DNA of 64,000 nt from Mycobacteriaceae bacterium. Its GTDB lineage: Bacteria > Actinomycetota > Actinomycetes > Mycobacteriales > Mycobacteriaceae. The notes under the pieces are model-generated. The model was not told the DNA's origin and did no database searches. It was given only the letters and a program-made list of their open reading frames with translations. Position numbers and translations under genes: made by a program. Shown here piece by piece: positions 1 through 10,560 of this stretch. The DNA lies in assembly GCA_029977845.1 (NCBI GenBank), contig JAPOKC010000008.1, positions 1-64,000 on the forward strand. Reading direction: 5' to 3'. Positions within the stretch are counted from its first letter, which is position 1. Every line of letters starts with the position of its first letter.

Positions 1-1095
1 TGGCAGAACAACATGCCCGGCGCGCAGCAGGCGCTGGCCGCCACCGCCGGTATCCCGATCATTCAGCAACTGGCCGAGATCAACCTGTTCGTCACGGCGA
101 CCCTGCCGACCTTCACCCAGGTCGGGCTCGCCGGCGCTTCGCTGTTCCTGCCCCTGGTGGGCCTGCTGGGCGCGGCCACCGCGCCGACCCAGACGCTGAT
201 CAATCAGGCGCGCAGCGACGGCACGGTCTACGCCGTCACCCTGGTCCAGATGAAGTACGGTGTCGAACCGGTCATCACCGGAAGCATCGGCGGCGGCCCC
301 CGGACGCAGATGCTGGTCGACACCGGCTCATCGGGTCTGGTCACCACGCTGGATCAGCTCGGTGAGGACGCGGTGCCCACCGACCAGACCGGCACCATCA
401 TCTACAGCGGCGCCAGCGACACACCCTTCAATTACCGGGTCTATCAGACCACCGTCGACTTCGGCGGCGGCGCCGTCACCGGCACCACCTACGTCGACGT
501 CATCGAGGACACCCCCGAGCAGGAAGCGCTGTTCAAGGAATTCGTGGCCTCGACGGGATCGAATGCGATCCTGGGCACCGGCGCCAGTGCGGTGGGCCCC
601 GGTCCGGGCTACATCCCGACCTCGCAGTTGCCCGGTGAGCTCAGTGACGGTTACCTGCTCAACGAGAACCTCTTCCTCGGACTGTTCGGCGTGATGATCT
701 TCGGTCCCAACCCGTTCCCGGCCCGGGTGAGCGTGCCCGGCTCCCCGTACGGCCAGTTGCAGGTGCAGATCGGAAGCGGCGCCAAGCAACCAGTCACCGA
801 CGCCATCATCGACTCCGGTGGTGTCTACGGAACCCTGCCCGCTTCGCTCTTCCCCAGCCTGGCGCCCGGGAATCAGGTGCCGGCCGGAACCAAGATCTCG
901 GTCTACACCGAGGACGGTCAGACCCTGCTCTACTCCTACACGACGAACTCGTCCAACGGTCCGACGATCGTTCCCGACGACCCGTTCGGAATGGACGTCA
1001 ACACCGGCTATATCCCGTTCAACCAACAGCTGATCTACACCGATTACAGCGCCGCCAGCGGCCCGAACGGGGCGACGGTTTTCGTCATCGCCTGA
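1..1095 (+). CDS. PecA-type aspartic protease, C-terminal part (5' end outside window)
   Basis: The frame is open from base 1, so the gene starts upstream and only its last 364 codons are seen. Two pepsin-like active-site motifs are visible: D-T-G-S-S-G with Asp codon at 319-321, and I-I-D-S-G-G with Asp codon at 811-813. This pair is the signature of a bilobed pepsin-fold protease. The segment before the first motif is hydrophobic and Ala/Gly rich. In mycobacteria this domain occurs in the PecA/PecB/PecC proteins, which carry an N-terminal PE domain and process PE-type surface proteins; whether a PE domain is present here cannot be seen. The next gene encodes another exported protein. Family assignment is firm from the two motifs; the substrate is unknown. 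Confidence 0.75.
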   Translation, partial: WQNNMPGAQQALAATAGIPIIQQLAEINLFVTATLPTFTQVGLAGASLFLPLVGLLGAATAPTQTLINQARSDGTVYAVTLVQMKYGVEPVITGSIGGGPRTQMLVDTGSSGLVTTLDQLGEDAVPTDQTGTIIYSGASDTPFNYRVYQTTVDFGGGAVTGTTYVDVIEDTPEQEALFKEFVASTGSNAILGTGASAVGPGPGYIPTSQLPGELSDGYLLNENLFLGLFGVMIFGPNPFPARVSVPGSPYGQLQVQIGSGAKQPVTDAIIDSGGVYGTLPASLFPSLAPGNQVPAGTKISVYTEDGQTLLYSYTTNSSNGPTIVPDDPFGMDVNTGYIPFNQQLIYTDYSAASGPNGATVFVIA

Positions 1096-1166
1096 ACCTC
1101 GGCGACCAAGCGGTTTGGGGATCGCCAGCTAATCGGTGACTTCCCCTGGGGAAATCGGACATTAGC

Positions 1167-1196
1167 CTTTGCCGCGCTGGCAAAGCGGGTTACTCT
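1167..1196 (+). promoter_or_regulatory. Candidate promoter with a dyad between -35 and -10
   Basis: A possible -35 TTGCCG (1169-1174) and -10 TACTCT (1191-1196) are separated by 16 bases upstream of the hydrolase start at 1227. A perfect 7-base inverted repeat, CTTTGCC (1167-1173) and GGCAAAG (1179-1185), overlaps the -35 and spacer. It could be an operator or a short terminator hairpin for the preceding gene, although no T-run follows. This is inference from sequence only. Confidence 0.35.
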
Positions 1197-1226
1197 CCGC
1201 ACAATCACTTTGCTGGAGGGATTCTC

Positions 1227-3764
1227 ATGGGCGCTGCACGTTTCGTCGGTCGGGTCGGTGGTTTGGCGGTGGCACTCGGAGTGGGTGCGGCTGTCTTCAA
1301 CGGGGTCGGTGTGGCCTGGGCGGATTCGCCTGACTCCGGCGCACGCGGCGCCGGTGCGGCCGGTGCCGACAACTCGTCTGCTGCCTCGGCACCTCGTTCC
1401 CATCGTGGCGGCGCACCGGGCACCGCCGGGACCAAGAGCAATAAGCGCGCCCCCGGGTCGGCTGCGGCCGCGGTCGCCCCGAAGCGGGCTGCGGCATCAG
1501 TGGCCTCGGCCGCCGTGGTGCTGGGTGAGGCGCCGGCATCGGACTCCGGCTCCGATCTGACCTCAGCGCCGTCGGAGAGCACCGCCGATTCGGTGATCGA
1601 CGCCGTCGTCGCGGATCCGGAGGCCGCGCCGGCCGACGGGGCGGTCCTCGATGCCATCGCGTATGCCACCGACGCCGGATCCGACGGTGCCGGCACCGGC
1701 ACCGATCTGGTCGACTCCCCGCTGTCGTGGGCGGTGCTCGCGGTGTCGCGCCGTCACGGTGCGGCGGCCGCGGTGACCCATGCCACCACTGCGGCAACCA
1801 CCGCCCAGGCGATCGGTGACAGCGGCATCACCGTGACCACCGGGACGACCTTCGTCGACGGCATCATCAACGCCACGCTGAGCGCGACGAGTGCGGCCGG
1901 CAACACGCTGACCTACACCGTTCAGGGCAGCAGCTGCGGCGACAACTGCGGCGTGGGCAGCAGCGGCGGCAAGATGACCGCGATCACCCCGACCGGCAGC
2001 ACCCAGAACTACGTGATACTGCCGTACGCCAACTGGCTCGACGGCACCGCCAAGGGCACTCAGACCTTCCAGGTGCGGGTCACCGAGGTCACCCAGTTCG
2101 ACACGTTCCTCACCAGCATCCCGCTGATCGGCACGCTCGCCTCGCCGATCATCAGCCTGCTGCGGACCACGCCGTTCCTCGGCACCCTCCTGGCACCGCT
2201 CATCGGGTCGACGGTGCTCGCCGACATCTCCGCCGACGTCGCCGCGCTGGCTCCGACGGACACCCCGCTCGCCTACACCTACAAGGTGACCTCGTTCGAC
2301 GGCGCAGAGATCAGCACCAACTTCTTCCCGGCCTCGGGACTGCTGGCCGGCGGTGACTGCAACGTGCCCGGCGAATGCGCGCCCACCGTTCTCAGCGGTC
2401 CGGGACTCGGCGGCGCCGGTCTCACCAATCCCTACTCGACGAACCAAGCGGCCGGCTCGTCGCCGGGCGTCGCGGCGCTGCGCAACGCCGGCTCCGTCGG
2501 CGACGTCGCCTACAACGTCGTCACCTGGGATCCGCGCGGCGAATTCCAGTCCGGCGGCATCCTGCAGCTGGACAACCCGTTCTACGAGGGCCGCGACGTC
2601 TCGGCCCTGATCGACTGGACCGCATCCACCACGCCGGCCATCCTCAACGGCAGCGGCGATCCGGCACTCGGCATGGTCGGCGGCTCCTACGGGGGCGGTA
2701 TCCAGCTCGCGACCGTCGACCCGCGTCTGGATGCCCTTGTTCCGGCGATCAACTGGAATTCGCTGAACGAGTCGCTCTACCCCGACAACGTCTTCAAGAC
2801 CGCGTGGGCCAATGTCCTGGCGCTGTCACTGCTCACCACCGGCGCGCGGATCAACAGCCAGATCTACCCCGCCGTGATCATGGGTGATCTCCTCGGCTTC
2901 ATCAGGGAGACCGCGCAGGCCACGCTGGGCAGCAGCGGTCCCACCGCCCTGCTGAGCCAGCTGCAGGCGCCGACCCTGCTGGTCCAGGGCATCGTCGACG
3001 CGCTGTTCCCGCTGGTGCAGTCGATCCAGAACGCGCAGGCGATTCTGGCCAACCCCTACGGCACCCCGGTCAAGATGATCTGGTTCTGCGGCGGCCACGG
3101 TGTCTGCCTGGATCCGGTGGATCTGACCGATCAGGCGACGACGATCTTCACCTATGACAAGGCGTGGTTGAACAAGTACGTCAGCGGTGTGCCGATCCCG
3201 GATGCCTTCACCCCGAACTTCCAGTGGTGGGATCAGCTCGGTGATCGTTACACCTCGGACCTGTATCCGTTCGATCCGAACTTCAACCAGACAGTCCCCC
3301 TGTCCGGCATCAGTGACGGCGGAACCCTGGGCATCCTGCCGTTCGGCATCGGCGGGTCGGGACCGAATGGGAGCTTCTCGTTCCCGCTGAATCAGGTGTT
3401 CGCCACCCCGGCGTCCAACGCGATCAATGTCCCGATCGCCGATGTCACGACTGGCCAGCAGGTGGTCGGCGCTCCGACGGTGACCTTCACCTACAGCGGT
3501 ATCGGAACCAGCAAGGCCGTCTACGGTCAGATCATCGACGGTTCCACGGGCCGGGTGCTCGGCAACATCGTCACCCCGATTCCGGTCACCCTCGACGGGC
3601 AGACCCGCACGGTGTCGGTGCCGCTTGCGGATATCGCCTATACCGCGGGAGACACGCCGTCGCTGACACTGCAGATCACCAGTTCGGCATCGCTGTACTG
3701 GAACTCGTCGTGGGGAGTGGTCAACATCTCCAACGTTCAGGCGGATCTGCCGATCCGGGCGTGA
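1227..3764 (+). CDS. Exported alpha/beta hydrolase of the CocE/S15 (Xaa-Pro peptidase-like) type
   Basis: This is an 845-residue exported protein. GGAGGG (about 1215-1220) lies 6 bases before the ATG. Residues 1-33 look like a signal peptide ending A-W-A-D. A low-complexity Ala/Ser/Pro stretch (about 34-190) is followed by an Ig-like beta-rich segment (about 195-290) that recurs in mycobacterial surface proteins. The alpha/beta-hydrolase domain has the nucleophile motif G-G-S-Y-G-G-G (Ser487), a likely acid Asp591 in Q-G-I-V-D and His624 in G-G-H-G-V. A C-terminal beta domain (about 690-845) matches the jelly-roll cap of S15/CocE enzymes. It probably cleaves an ester or peptide bond outside the membrane; the substrate is unknown. 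Confidence 0.7.
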   Translation: MGAARFVGRVGGLAVALGVGAAVFNGVGVAWADSPDSGARGAGAAGADNSSAASAPRSHRGGAPGTAGTKSNKRAPGSAAAAVAPKRAAASVASAAVVLGEAPASDSGSDLTSAPSESTADSVIDAVVADPEAAPADGAVLDAIAYATDAGSDGAGTGTDLVDSPLSWAVLAVSRRHGAAAAVTHATTAATTAQAIGDSGITVTTGTTFVDGIINATLSATSAAGNTLTYTVQGSSCGDNCGVGSSGGKMTAITPTGSTQNYVILPYANWLDGTAKGTQTFQVRVTEVTQFDTFLTSIPLIGTLASPIISLLRTTPFLGTLLAPLIGSTVLADISADVAALAPTDTPLAYTYKVTSFDGAEISTNFFPASGLLAGGDCNVPGECAPTVLSGPGLGGAGLTNPYSTNQAAGSSPGVAALRNAGSVGDVAYNVVTWDPRGEFQSGGILQLDNPFYEGRDVSALIDWTASTTPAILNGSGDPALGMVGGSYGGGIQLATVDPRLDALVPAINWNSLNESLYPDNVFKTAWANVLALSLLTTGARINSQIYPAVIMGDLLGFIRETAQATLGSSGPTALLSQLQAPTLLVQGIVDALFPLVQSIQNAQAILANPYGTPVKMIWFCGGHGVCLDPVDLTDQATTIFTYDKAWLNKYVSGVPIPDAFTPNFQWWDQLGDRYTSDLYPFDPNFNQTVPLSGISDGGTLGILPFGIGGSGPNGSFSFPLNQVFATPASNAINVPIADVTTGQQVVGAPTVTFTYSGIGTSKAVYGQIIDGSTGRVLGNIVTPIPVTLDGQTRTVSVPLADIAYTAGDTPSLTLQITSSASLYWNSSWGVVNISNVQADLPIRA

Positions 3765-3765
3765 T

Positions 3766-3781
3766 CGCCCGCTTGGGCGGG
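3766..3781. terminator. Small GC hairpin between convergent genes
   Basis: CGCCC (3766-3770) and GGGCG (3775-3779) can pair with a 4-base loop; the register can shift to CCCGC/GCGGG. It lies in the 27-base gap between two genes that end facing each other, where a bidirectional terminator is expected. No T-run follows. Confidence 0.35.
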
Positions 3782-3791
3782 TGACCGGTGC

Positions 3792-6109
<2,318 letters not shown>

Positions 6110-6135
6110 CCGCCGTCTGCCCGGCACCATGCGCG

Positions 6136-6195
6136 GCGAGGGTGCGTGAACTGCACACTCTGGCGGCGTGTCGGCGCGCCGACACGCACGCTCGC
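6136..6195. repeat. 60-base dyad with a 22-base perfect palindrome upstream of dnaX
   Basis: GCGTGTCGGCG followed by CGCCGACACGC (6166-6187) is a perfect 22-base palindrome. A second, outer inverted repeat pairs 6136-6148 with 6183-6195 at 12 of 13 positions and overlaps the right arm. It fills much of the 144-base gap between aspC and dnaX. It could be an aspC terminator, a protein-binding site or a small intergenic repeat. Confidence 0.6.
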
Positions 6196-6241
6196 GGCGG
6201 TGACGGGACCACTTCGGGCCTTCCTGGTCATAGCGTCTCGG

Positions 6242-6254
6242 TAACCTGCTGACG
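6242..6254 (+). promoter_or_regulatory. Candidate leaderless promoter of dnaX
   Basis: A -10-like TAACCT (6242-6247) ends 6 bases before the GTG at 6254, which would put transcription initiation on the start codon. No ribosome binding site is visible, consistent with a leaderless mRNA, a common class in mycobacteria. The -35 is weak. Confidence 0.45.
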
Positions 6255-8101
6255 TGGCGCTCTACCGCAAGTACCGGCCGGCGACGTTCGCCGAGGTGGT
6301 GGGGCAGGAGCACGTCACCGAACCGCTGTCGACGGCCCTGGCGGCCGGCCGGATCAACCATGCCTACCTGTTCTCCGGACCGCGCGGTTGCGGCAAGACC
6401 TCCTCGGCACGCATCCTGGCCCGCTCGCTGAACTGTCAGCAGGGTCCTACCCCGACGCCGTGCGGGGTGTGCGACTCCTGTGTGGCGCTGGGTCCGAACG
6501 GCGGGGGATCGTTCGACGTGGTGGAACTCGACGCCGCCAGTCACGGCGGTGTCGAGGACACCCGGGAACTTCGGGATCGGGCGGCATTCGCACCGGCGCA
6601 GTTCCGCTACCGGATCTTCATCGTCGACGAGGCCCACATGGTCACGACGCAGGGCTTCAACGCGCTGCTGAAGATCGTCGAGGAGCCACCCGAGCACGTC
6701 ATCTTCGTCTTCGCCACCACCGAACCGGAGAAGGTGCTGCCCACCATCCGCTCCCGGACCCATCACTACCCGTTCCGGCTGTTGTCCCCGAAGACCATGC
6801 GCGGTCTGGTCGAGAAGATCCTCGCCTCGGAGAACGTTGCGGTCGATGACGCGGTGTTCCCGTTGGTCATCCGGGCCGGCGGCGGTTCCCCGCGCGATAC
6901 GCTGAGCGTCCTGGACCAACTGCTGGCCGGTGCGGAGGACGACCGCGTGCACTATCAGCGCGCGCTGGCCCTGTTGGGTGTCACCGACGTCGCGCTGATC
7001 GACGATGCGGTGGACGCGCTCGCCGTGGGGGATGCCGCCGCGCTATTCGGTGCGGTGGAATCGGTGATCGACGCCGGCCACGACCCGCGGCGGTTCGCCA
7101 CCGATCTGTTGGAACGCTTCCGGGATCTCATCGTGCTGCAAGCGGTTCCGGATGCGGCCAGTCGCGGTGTGGTCGACGCCCCGGATGATGTGCTGGAGCG
7201 GATGCGCGATCAGGCCGAGCGGATCGGCTCGGCGACGCTGGCACGTTATGCGGAGGTCGTGCACGCCGGACTCGGTGAGATGCGCGGTGCGACTGCGCCG
7301 AGACTGCTGCTCGAGGTGGTTTGCGCCCGCCTGCTGTTGCCCTCTGCCAGTGACACCGAGGCGGCGCTGTTGCAGCGGGTCGAACGTATCGAGACGCGTC
7401 TGGACATCTCGATCCCGGCGGGTGAGGCCGCAGCCTCCGCCCCGCCCGCCGCACCCGCCAAGCAGTACGTTCGCAAGACCCAGGCGCCCCCGGCACCGGC
7501 CGCATCTCCGGCTCCCGTCGAAGAACCCGTGGCGGTCAAATCCGAACCGGCACAACAGGAATCGCGGATCGAACCTGAGCCCCAGTCCGATCCTCAACCT
7601 GAACCCATCGCGGCGGCCCCCGAACCCGAACCTCCGGTCGCATTCAACCCCGCCGAGCCGGGAGCCGCCGCGGTGCGCAAGATGTGGTCGACCGTGCGCG
7701 ACAAGGTCCGTGAACGCAGCCGGACGATCGAGGTCATGCTCGCCGGTGCGATGGTGCGCGCGGTGGAGAACGACACGCTGATCCTGAGTCACGACTCGGC
7801 TCCGCTGGCCAAGCGGTTGGGCGAGATGCACAACGCGGAGGTGATCCGCGATGCGCTCAAGGATGCGCTCGGAGTGAATTGGCGGGTGCAGTTCGAGGCC
7901 GGCCCGCGGGAGTCCGTTGCCGAACCCGAACCGGCGCGCGAGCCGGAACCGGAGCCCGCCGACGCAGTGCAGGCCGAGGAGGAGGAACTGATCGCCGAAG
8001 CGGTTCGCGACGATGCGGACCCGGCCCCGCGCCGCGATCCGGAGGAAGTGGCACTGGAGATCCTCCAGAGTGAGCTCGGCGCCAAGAAGATCGACGGCTA
8101 G
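6254..8101 (+). CDS. dnaX: DNA polymerase III clamp-loader subunits gamma/tau
   Basis: This is a 615-residue ATPase that loads the beta clamp and, in its full tau form, links the polymerase to the loader. It begins M-A-L-Y-R-K-Y-R-P, the family hallmark. Walker A is G-P-R-G-C-G-K-T (42-49). The zinc module has Cys61, Cys70, Cys73 and Cys76. D-E-A-H-M (about residue 125) is Walker B, and the lid and collar domains follow to about 370. Residues 390-470 are a Pro/Glu/Ala linker, followed by a tau-specific domain (about 475-550) and an acidic tail. No slippery site for a short gamma form was identified. The delta' partner holB begins at 63231. Confidence 0.97.
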   Translation: MALYRKYRPATFAEVVGQEHVTEPLSTALAAGRINHAYLFSGPRGCGKTSSARILARSLNCQQGPTPTPCGVCDSCVALGPNGGGSFDVVELDAASHGGVEDTRELRDRAAFAPAQFRYRIFIVDEAHMVTTQGFNALLKIVEEPPEHVIFVFATTEPEKVLPTIRSRTHHYPFRLLSPKTMRGLVEKILASENVAVDDAVFPLVIRAGGGSPRDTLSVLDQLLAGAEDDRVHYQRALALLGVTDVALIDDAVDALAVGDAAALFGAVESVIDAGHDPRRFATDLLERFRDLIVLQAVPDAASRGVVDAPDDVLERMRDQAERIGSATLARYAEVVHAGLGEMRGATAPRLLLEVVCARLLLPSASDTEAALLQRVERIETRLDISIPAGEAAASAPPAAPAKQYVRKTQAPPAPAASPAPVEEPVAVKSEPAQQESRIEPEPQSDPQPEPIAAAPEPEPPVAFNPAEPGAAAVRKMWSTVRDKVRERSRTIEVMLAGAMVRAVENDTLILSHDSAPLAKRLGEMHNAEVIRDALKDALGVNWRVQFEAGPRESVAEPEPAREPEPEPADAVQAEEEELIAEAVRDDADPAPRRDPEEVALEILQSELGAKKIDG

Positions 8102-8103
8102 GC

Positions 8104-8541
8104 ATGGCACTGGTCAGTGCGTCCAGCACGATTCTGGTCAACGCCGAGCCGGCGAAGGTGCTCGATGCGATCGCCGATTACCAAGGTGTGCGCCCGAGGA
8201 TCCTCTCGCCGCATTACAGCCAGTACAGGGTGGTAGAGGGCGGTAACGGCCGCGGCACGGTGGCCGAGTGGAAGCTGCAGGCCACCAAGTCCCGGGTCCG
8301 TCAGGTGTGCGCCGAGGTGGACCTCGCCGGCCACACCGTCATCGAGAAGGACGCCAATTCCTCGCTGATGACCAATTGGACCGTGTCACCGGCCGGACCC
8401 GGATCGAGTATCACGGTCAAGACCACCTGGAACGGCGCCGGGGGAGTCAAGGGCTTCTTCGAGAGGACCTTCGCACCGTTGGGCTTGCGCAGGATTCAAG
8501 ACGAGGTTCTGGCGAACCTCAAGAAAGAGATCGAGCGTTAG
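8104..8541 (+). CDS. SRPBCC (START-like) family protein, Rv3718c type
   Basis: This is a 145-residue protein starting 2 bases after the dnaX stop, so it is very likely co-transcribed. It begins with the beta strand S-A-S-S-T-I-L-V-N-A-E-P-A-K-V, typical of polyketide-cyclase/dehydrase or START-like helix-grip folds. It ends in the long amphipathic helix R-R-I-Q-D-E-V-L-A-N-L-K-K. Such proteins bind a hydrophobic ligand in a central cavity; none can be named. There is no signal peptide, so it should be cytosolic. M. tuberculosis has the same gene between dnaX and ami1. Confidence 0.75.
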   Translation: MALVSASSTILVNAEPAKVLDAIADYQGVRPRILSPHYSQYRVVEGGNGRGTVAEWKLQATKSRVRQVCAEVDLAGHTVIEKDANSSLMTNWTVSPAGPGSSITVKTTWNGAGGVKGFFERTFAPLGLRRIQDEVLANLKKEIER

Positions 8542-8546
8542 TTCCG

Positions 8547-9320
8547 CTAGTTGGTCCGGGCGGGCTGGGTCTGCAGGAACGCCACGATCCCCTTGACCAC
8601 GGCGTCGGCGTACTTCTGCTGCCCCTCGGCGCTGGACATCAGCGTCGAATCCAACGGATTCTTCATGTTGCCGCACTCGACCAGGATCGACGGATACTGC
8701 GCGAGGTTCAGTCCGGCGATATCCGAACGCGGATCGAGACCGCCGGTTCCGATGTAGTTCGCCGGCGGGATGCCCGAACCGGCCATCTGGTCGCGCATCA
8801 TGCGGGCGAACTGCACCGAGGGACCGGCCTGCACCGAGTTCAGCGGCGGGCTGGAGAACAGGATGTGGAACCCGCGGCCGGTGGCCGGGCCGCCATCGCC
8901 GTGGATGGAGACCACCGCATTGGGCGTCAGCGAGTTGGCCATGGCGGCCCGTTCGTCGACGCACGGGCCGACCTGATCATCATTGCCACGAGACATCGCG
9001 GTGCGCACGCCGAGATTGGTCAACCCCTGACGGATCAGCAATGTGGTGGTCCAGTTGAAGGTGTGCTCGGGGAATCCGGCGTCGGTGGCGGTGCCACTGG
9101 CCTGGCAGTCCTTGGTCCCGCCGCGACCGGTGGGGACCTGGCGGGTCATATTGGCGTCATTGGCCCCGTTGTGGCCGGGATCGAGGAAGACGATCATGCC
9201 GGCGACGCTGCCGGGGGCGGAGTGCGCGACGGCCGAGGTCAGCGAAGAGGCCGCCAGCAGCACACCGATCGACGTGGTTGCCACGACACGCATGGGGGCG
9301 ATCTTCAGCACGGGCGTCAC
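8547..9320 (-). CDS. ami1: N-acetylmuramoyl-L-alanine amidase, zinc Amidase_3 type (Rv3717)
   Basis: This is a 257-residue exported cell-wall amidase that cuts the bond between N-acetylmuramic acid and L-Ala of the stem peptide. The GTG start at 9320 has GAGGCGG about 8 bases upstream; an ATG 9 codons inside has none. Residues 1-35 form a signal peptide. Zinc ligands are His50 (D-P-G-H), Glu85 (F-P-E-H) and His140 (S-I-H-G-D), and the catalytic Glu lies in L-V-E-C-G-N. Cys72 and Cys120 could form a disulfide. No SH3 or LysM wall-binding domain is present, as in Rv3717. It is divergent from ybaB and ends 5 bases from the SRPBCC gene. Confidence 0.9.
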   Translation of the reverse strand: MTPVLKIAPMRVVATTSIGVLLAASSLTSAVAHSAPGSVAGMIVFLDPGHNGANDANMTRQVPTGRGGTKDCQASGTATDAGFPEHTFNWTTTLLIRQGLTNLGVRTAMSRGNDDQVGPCVDERAAMANSLTPNAVVSIHGDGGPATGRGFHILFSSPPLNSVQAGPSVQFARMMRDQMAGSGIPPANYIGTGGLDPRSDIAGLNLAQYPSILVECGNMKNPLDSTLMSSAEGQQKYADAVVKGIVAFLQTQPARTN

Positions 9321-9409
9321 GCTAATCCGCCTCGTCTAGGCTTGAAAGTCAGCACCGGCCGATTCGCCAGGCCGCAACGAAGTCGAGACCAAGACGCAAG
9401 GAGACCGTC

Positions 9410-9826
9410 ATGCAACCCGGTGTTCCACCGAGCATGGGACCCGGCAACCTGCCGGCAAACCCCGCTGACATGGAAAACTTCCTCAAGCAGGCCGAGGAGA
9501 TGCGTCAGCAGGTGGTGCCCAACCTGCAGGCGGCGCTGGCCCAGGCTCAGCAGATGCAGCAGAAGTTGCAGGAGGCCCAGGAGGAGATCGCCAACACCAC
9601 CGTCCAGGGTCAGGCCGGCGGCGGGTTGGTGACGGTCAGCCTCAACGGACACGGTCAGGTCAGCGCGGTGCAGATCGATCCCAAGGTCGTCGACCCCAGT
9701 GACGTCGAGACCCTGCAGGATCTGATCGTCGGAGCACTCGCCGACGCGGCCGAGACCATGCGCGAGCGAGTCAAGACGATCCTGGGCCCACTGGCCGCCG
9801 CAGCCCCGCCGCCGCCCGGCGCCTGA
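9410..9826 (+). CDS. YbaB/EbfC nucleoid-associated protein
   Basis: This is a 138-residue DNA-binding protein. AAGGAG (9398-9403) lies 6 bases before the ATG. The centre has a long Gln/Glu/Met helix (about 20-65), then the [11 protein letters not shown] core and the [11 protein letters not shown] helix, which define YbaB/EbfC dimers. The N-terminus and the tail are Pro rich, as in mycobacterial members (Rv3716c). It sits 12 bases before recR, a pairing conserved across many bacteria, which suggests a shared operon and a link to DNA structure or repair. Confidence 0.92.
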   Translation: MQPGVPPSMGPGNLPANPADMENFLKQAEEMRQQVVPNLQAALAQAQQMQQKLQEAQEEIANTTVQGQAGGGLVTVSLNGHGQVSAVQIDPKVVDPSDVETLQDLIVGALADAAETMRERVKTILGPLAAAAPPPPGA

Positions 9827-9838
9827 CGTAGGAACGCC

Positions 9839-10450
9839 ATGTTTGAGGGGCCCGTCCAGGATCTGATCGACGAACTCGGCAAGCTGCCGGGGATCGGGCC
9901 CAAGAGCGCGCAGCGGATCGCTTTCCACCTGCTCTCGGTGGAGCCGCCCGATATCGACCGGCTGACCGCTGTCCTCGGTCGGGTGCGCGATGGTGTGCAG
10001 TTCTGCGAGGTGTGCGGCAACGTCTCCGAGGCTGAGCGGTGCCGCATCTGCAGCGACTCCCGCCGCGACGGCTCGCAGGTGTGCGTGGTCGAGGAACCCA
10101 AGGACGTTCAGGCCGTCGAGCGCACCCGGGAGTTTCGAGGGCGCTATCACGTTCTGGGCGGGGCGTTGGATCCGTTATCCGGGATCGGCCCCGATCAGCT
10201 GCGAATCCGCCAGTTGCTCAACAGGATCGGCGAACGGGTCGACGGTGTGGATGTCACCGAGGTGATCATCGCCACTGATCCCAACACCGAGGGTGAGGCC
10301 ACCGCCACCTATCTCGTGCGCATCCTGCGTGACATTCCCGGCCTGACCGTCAGCCGCATCGCCTCCGGTCTGCCGATGGGCGGCGACTTGGAGTTCGCCG
10401 ACGAACTCACCCTCGGCCGGGCGTTGTCCGGCCGCCGCGCGATGGTTTAG
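9839..10450 (+). CDS. recR: Recombination mediator RecR
   Basis: This is a 203-residue protein acting with RecO and RecF in RecA loading at gaps. It has an N-terminal helix-hairpin-helix ([11 protein letters not shown], about 14-24), a four-Cys zinc finger (C-E-V-C-G ... C-R-I-C, about 55-73), and a Toprim domain with V-V-E-E-P and the acidic A-T-D-P-N-T-E-G motif. The C-terminal [13 protein letters not shown] motif is typical. TAGGA precedes the ATG. Length matches the family (about 200). Confidence 0.96.
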   Translation: MFEGPVQDLIDELGKLPGIGPKSAQRIAFHLLSVEPPDIDRLTAVLGRVRDGVQFCEVCGNVSEAERCRICSDSRRDGSQVCVVEEPKDVQAVERTREFRGRYHVLGGALDPLSGIGPDQLRIRQLLNRIGERVDGVDVTEVIIATDPNTEGEATATYLVRILRDIPGLTVSRIASGLPMGGDLEFADELTLGRALSGRRAMV

Positions 10451-10466
10451 CGCACCCCCCCCTCCT

Positions 10467-10525
10467 CGCCCAACCCGACAATTCGGCGAATAAGTGCGAG
10501 TAAGTCGCACCAATTCGTCGACTTC
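10467..10525 (+). repeat. Left inverted repeat of the DUF559 gene unit
   Basis: This 59-base stretch matches the reverse complement of 11401-11459 at about 47 of 59 positions by hand count. The outer 14 bases (CGCCCAACCCGACA) and an inner 12 (AAGTGCGAGTAA) are identical. A C-run outside it faces a G-run outside the right copy. It is also about 45 of 63 identical, without gaps, to 37004-37066. Confidence 0.85.
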
Positions 10526-10560
10526 GGCGCGATGTCGGACGGTGGGAGCACGATGCGGCC

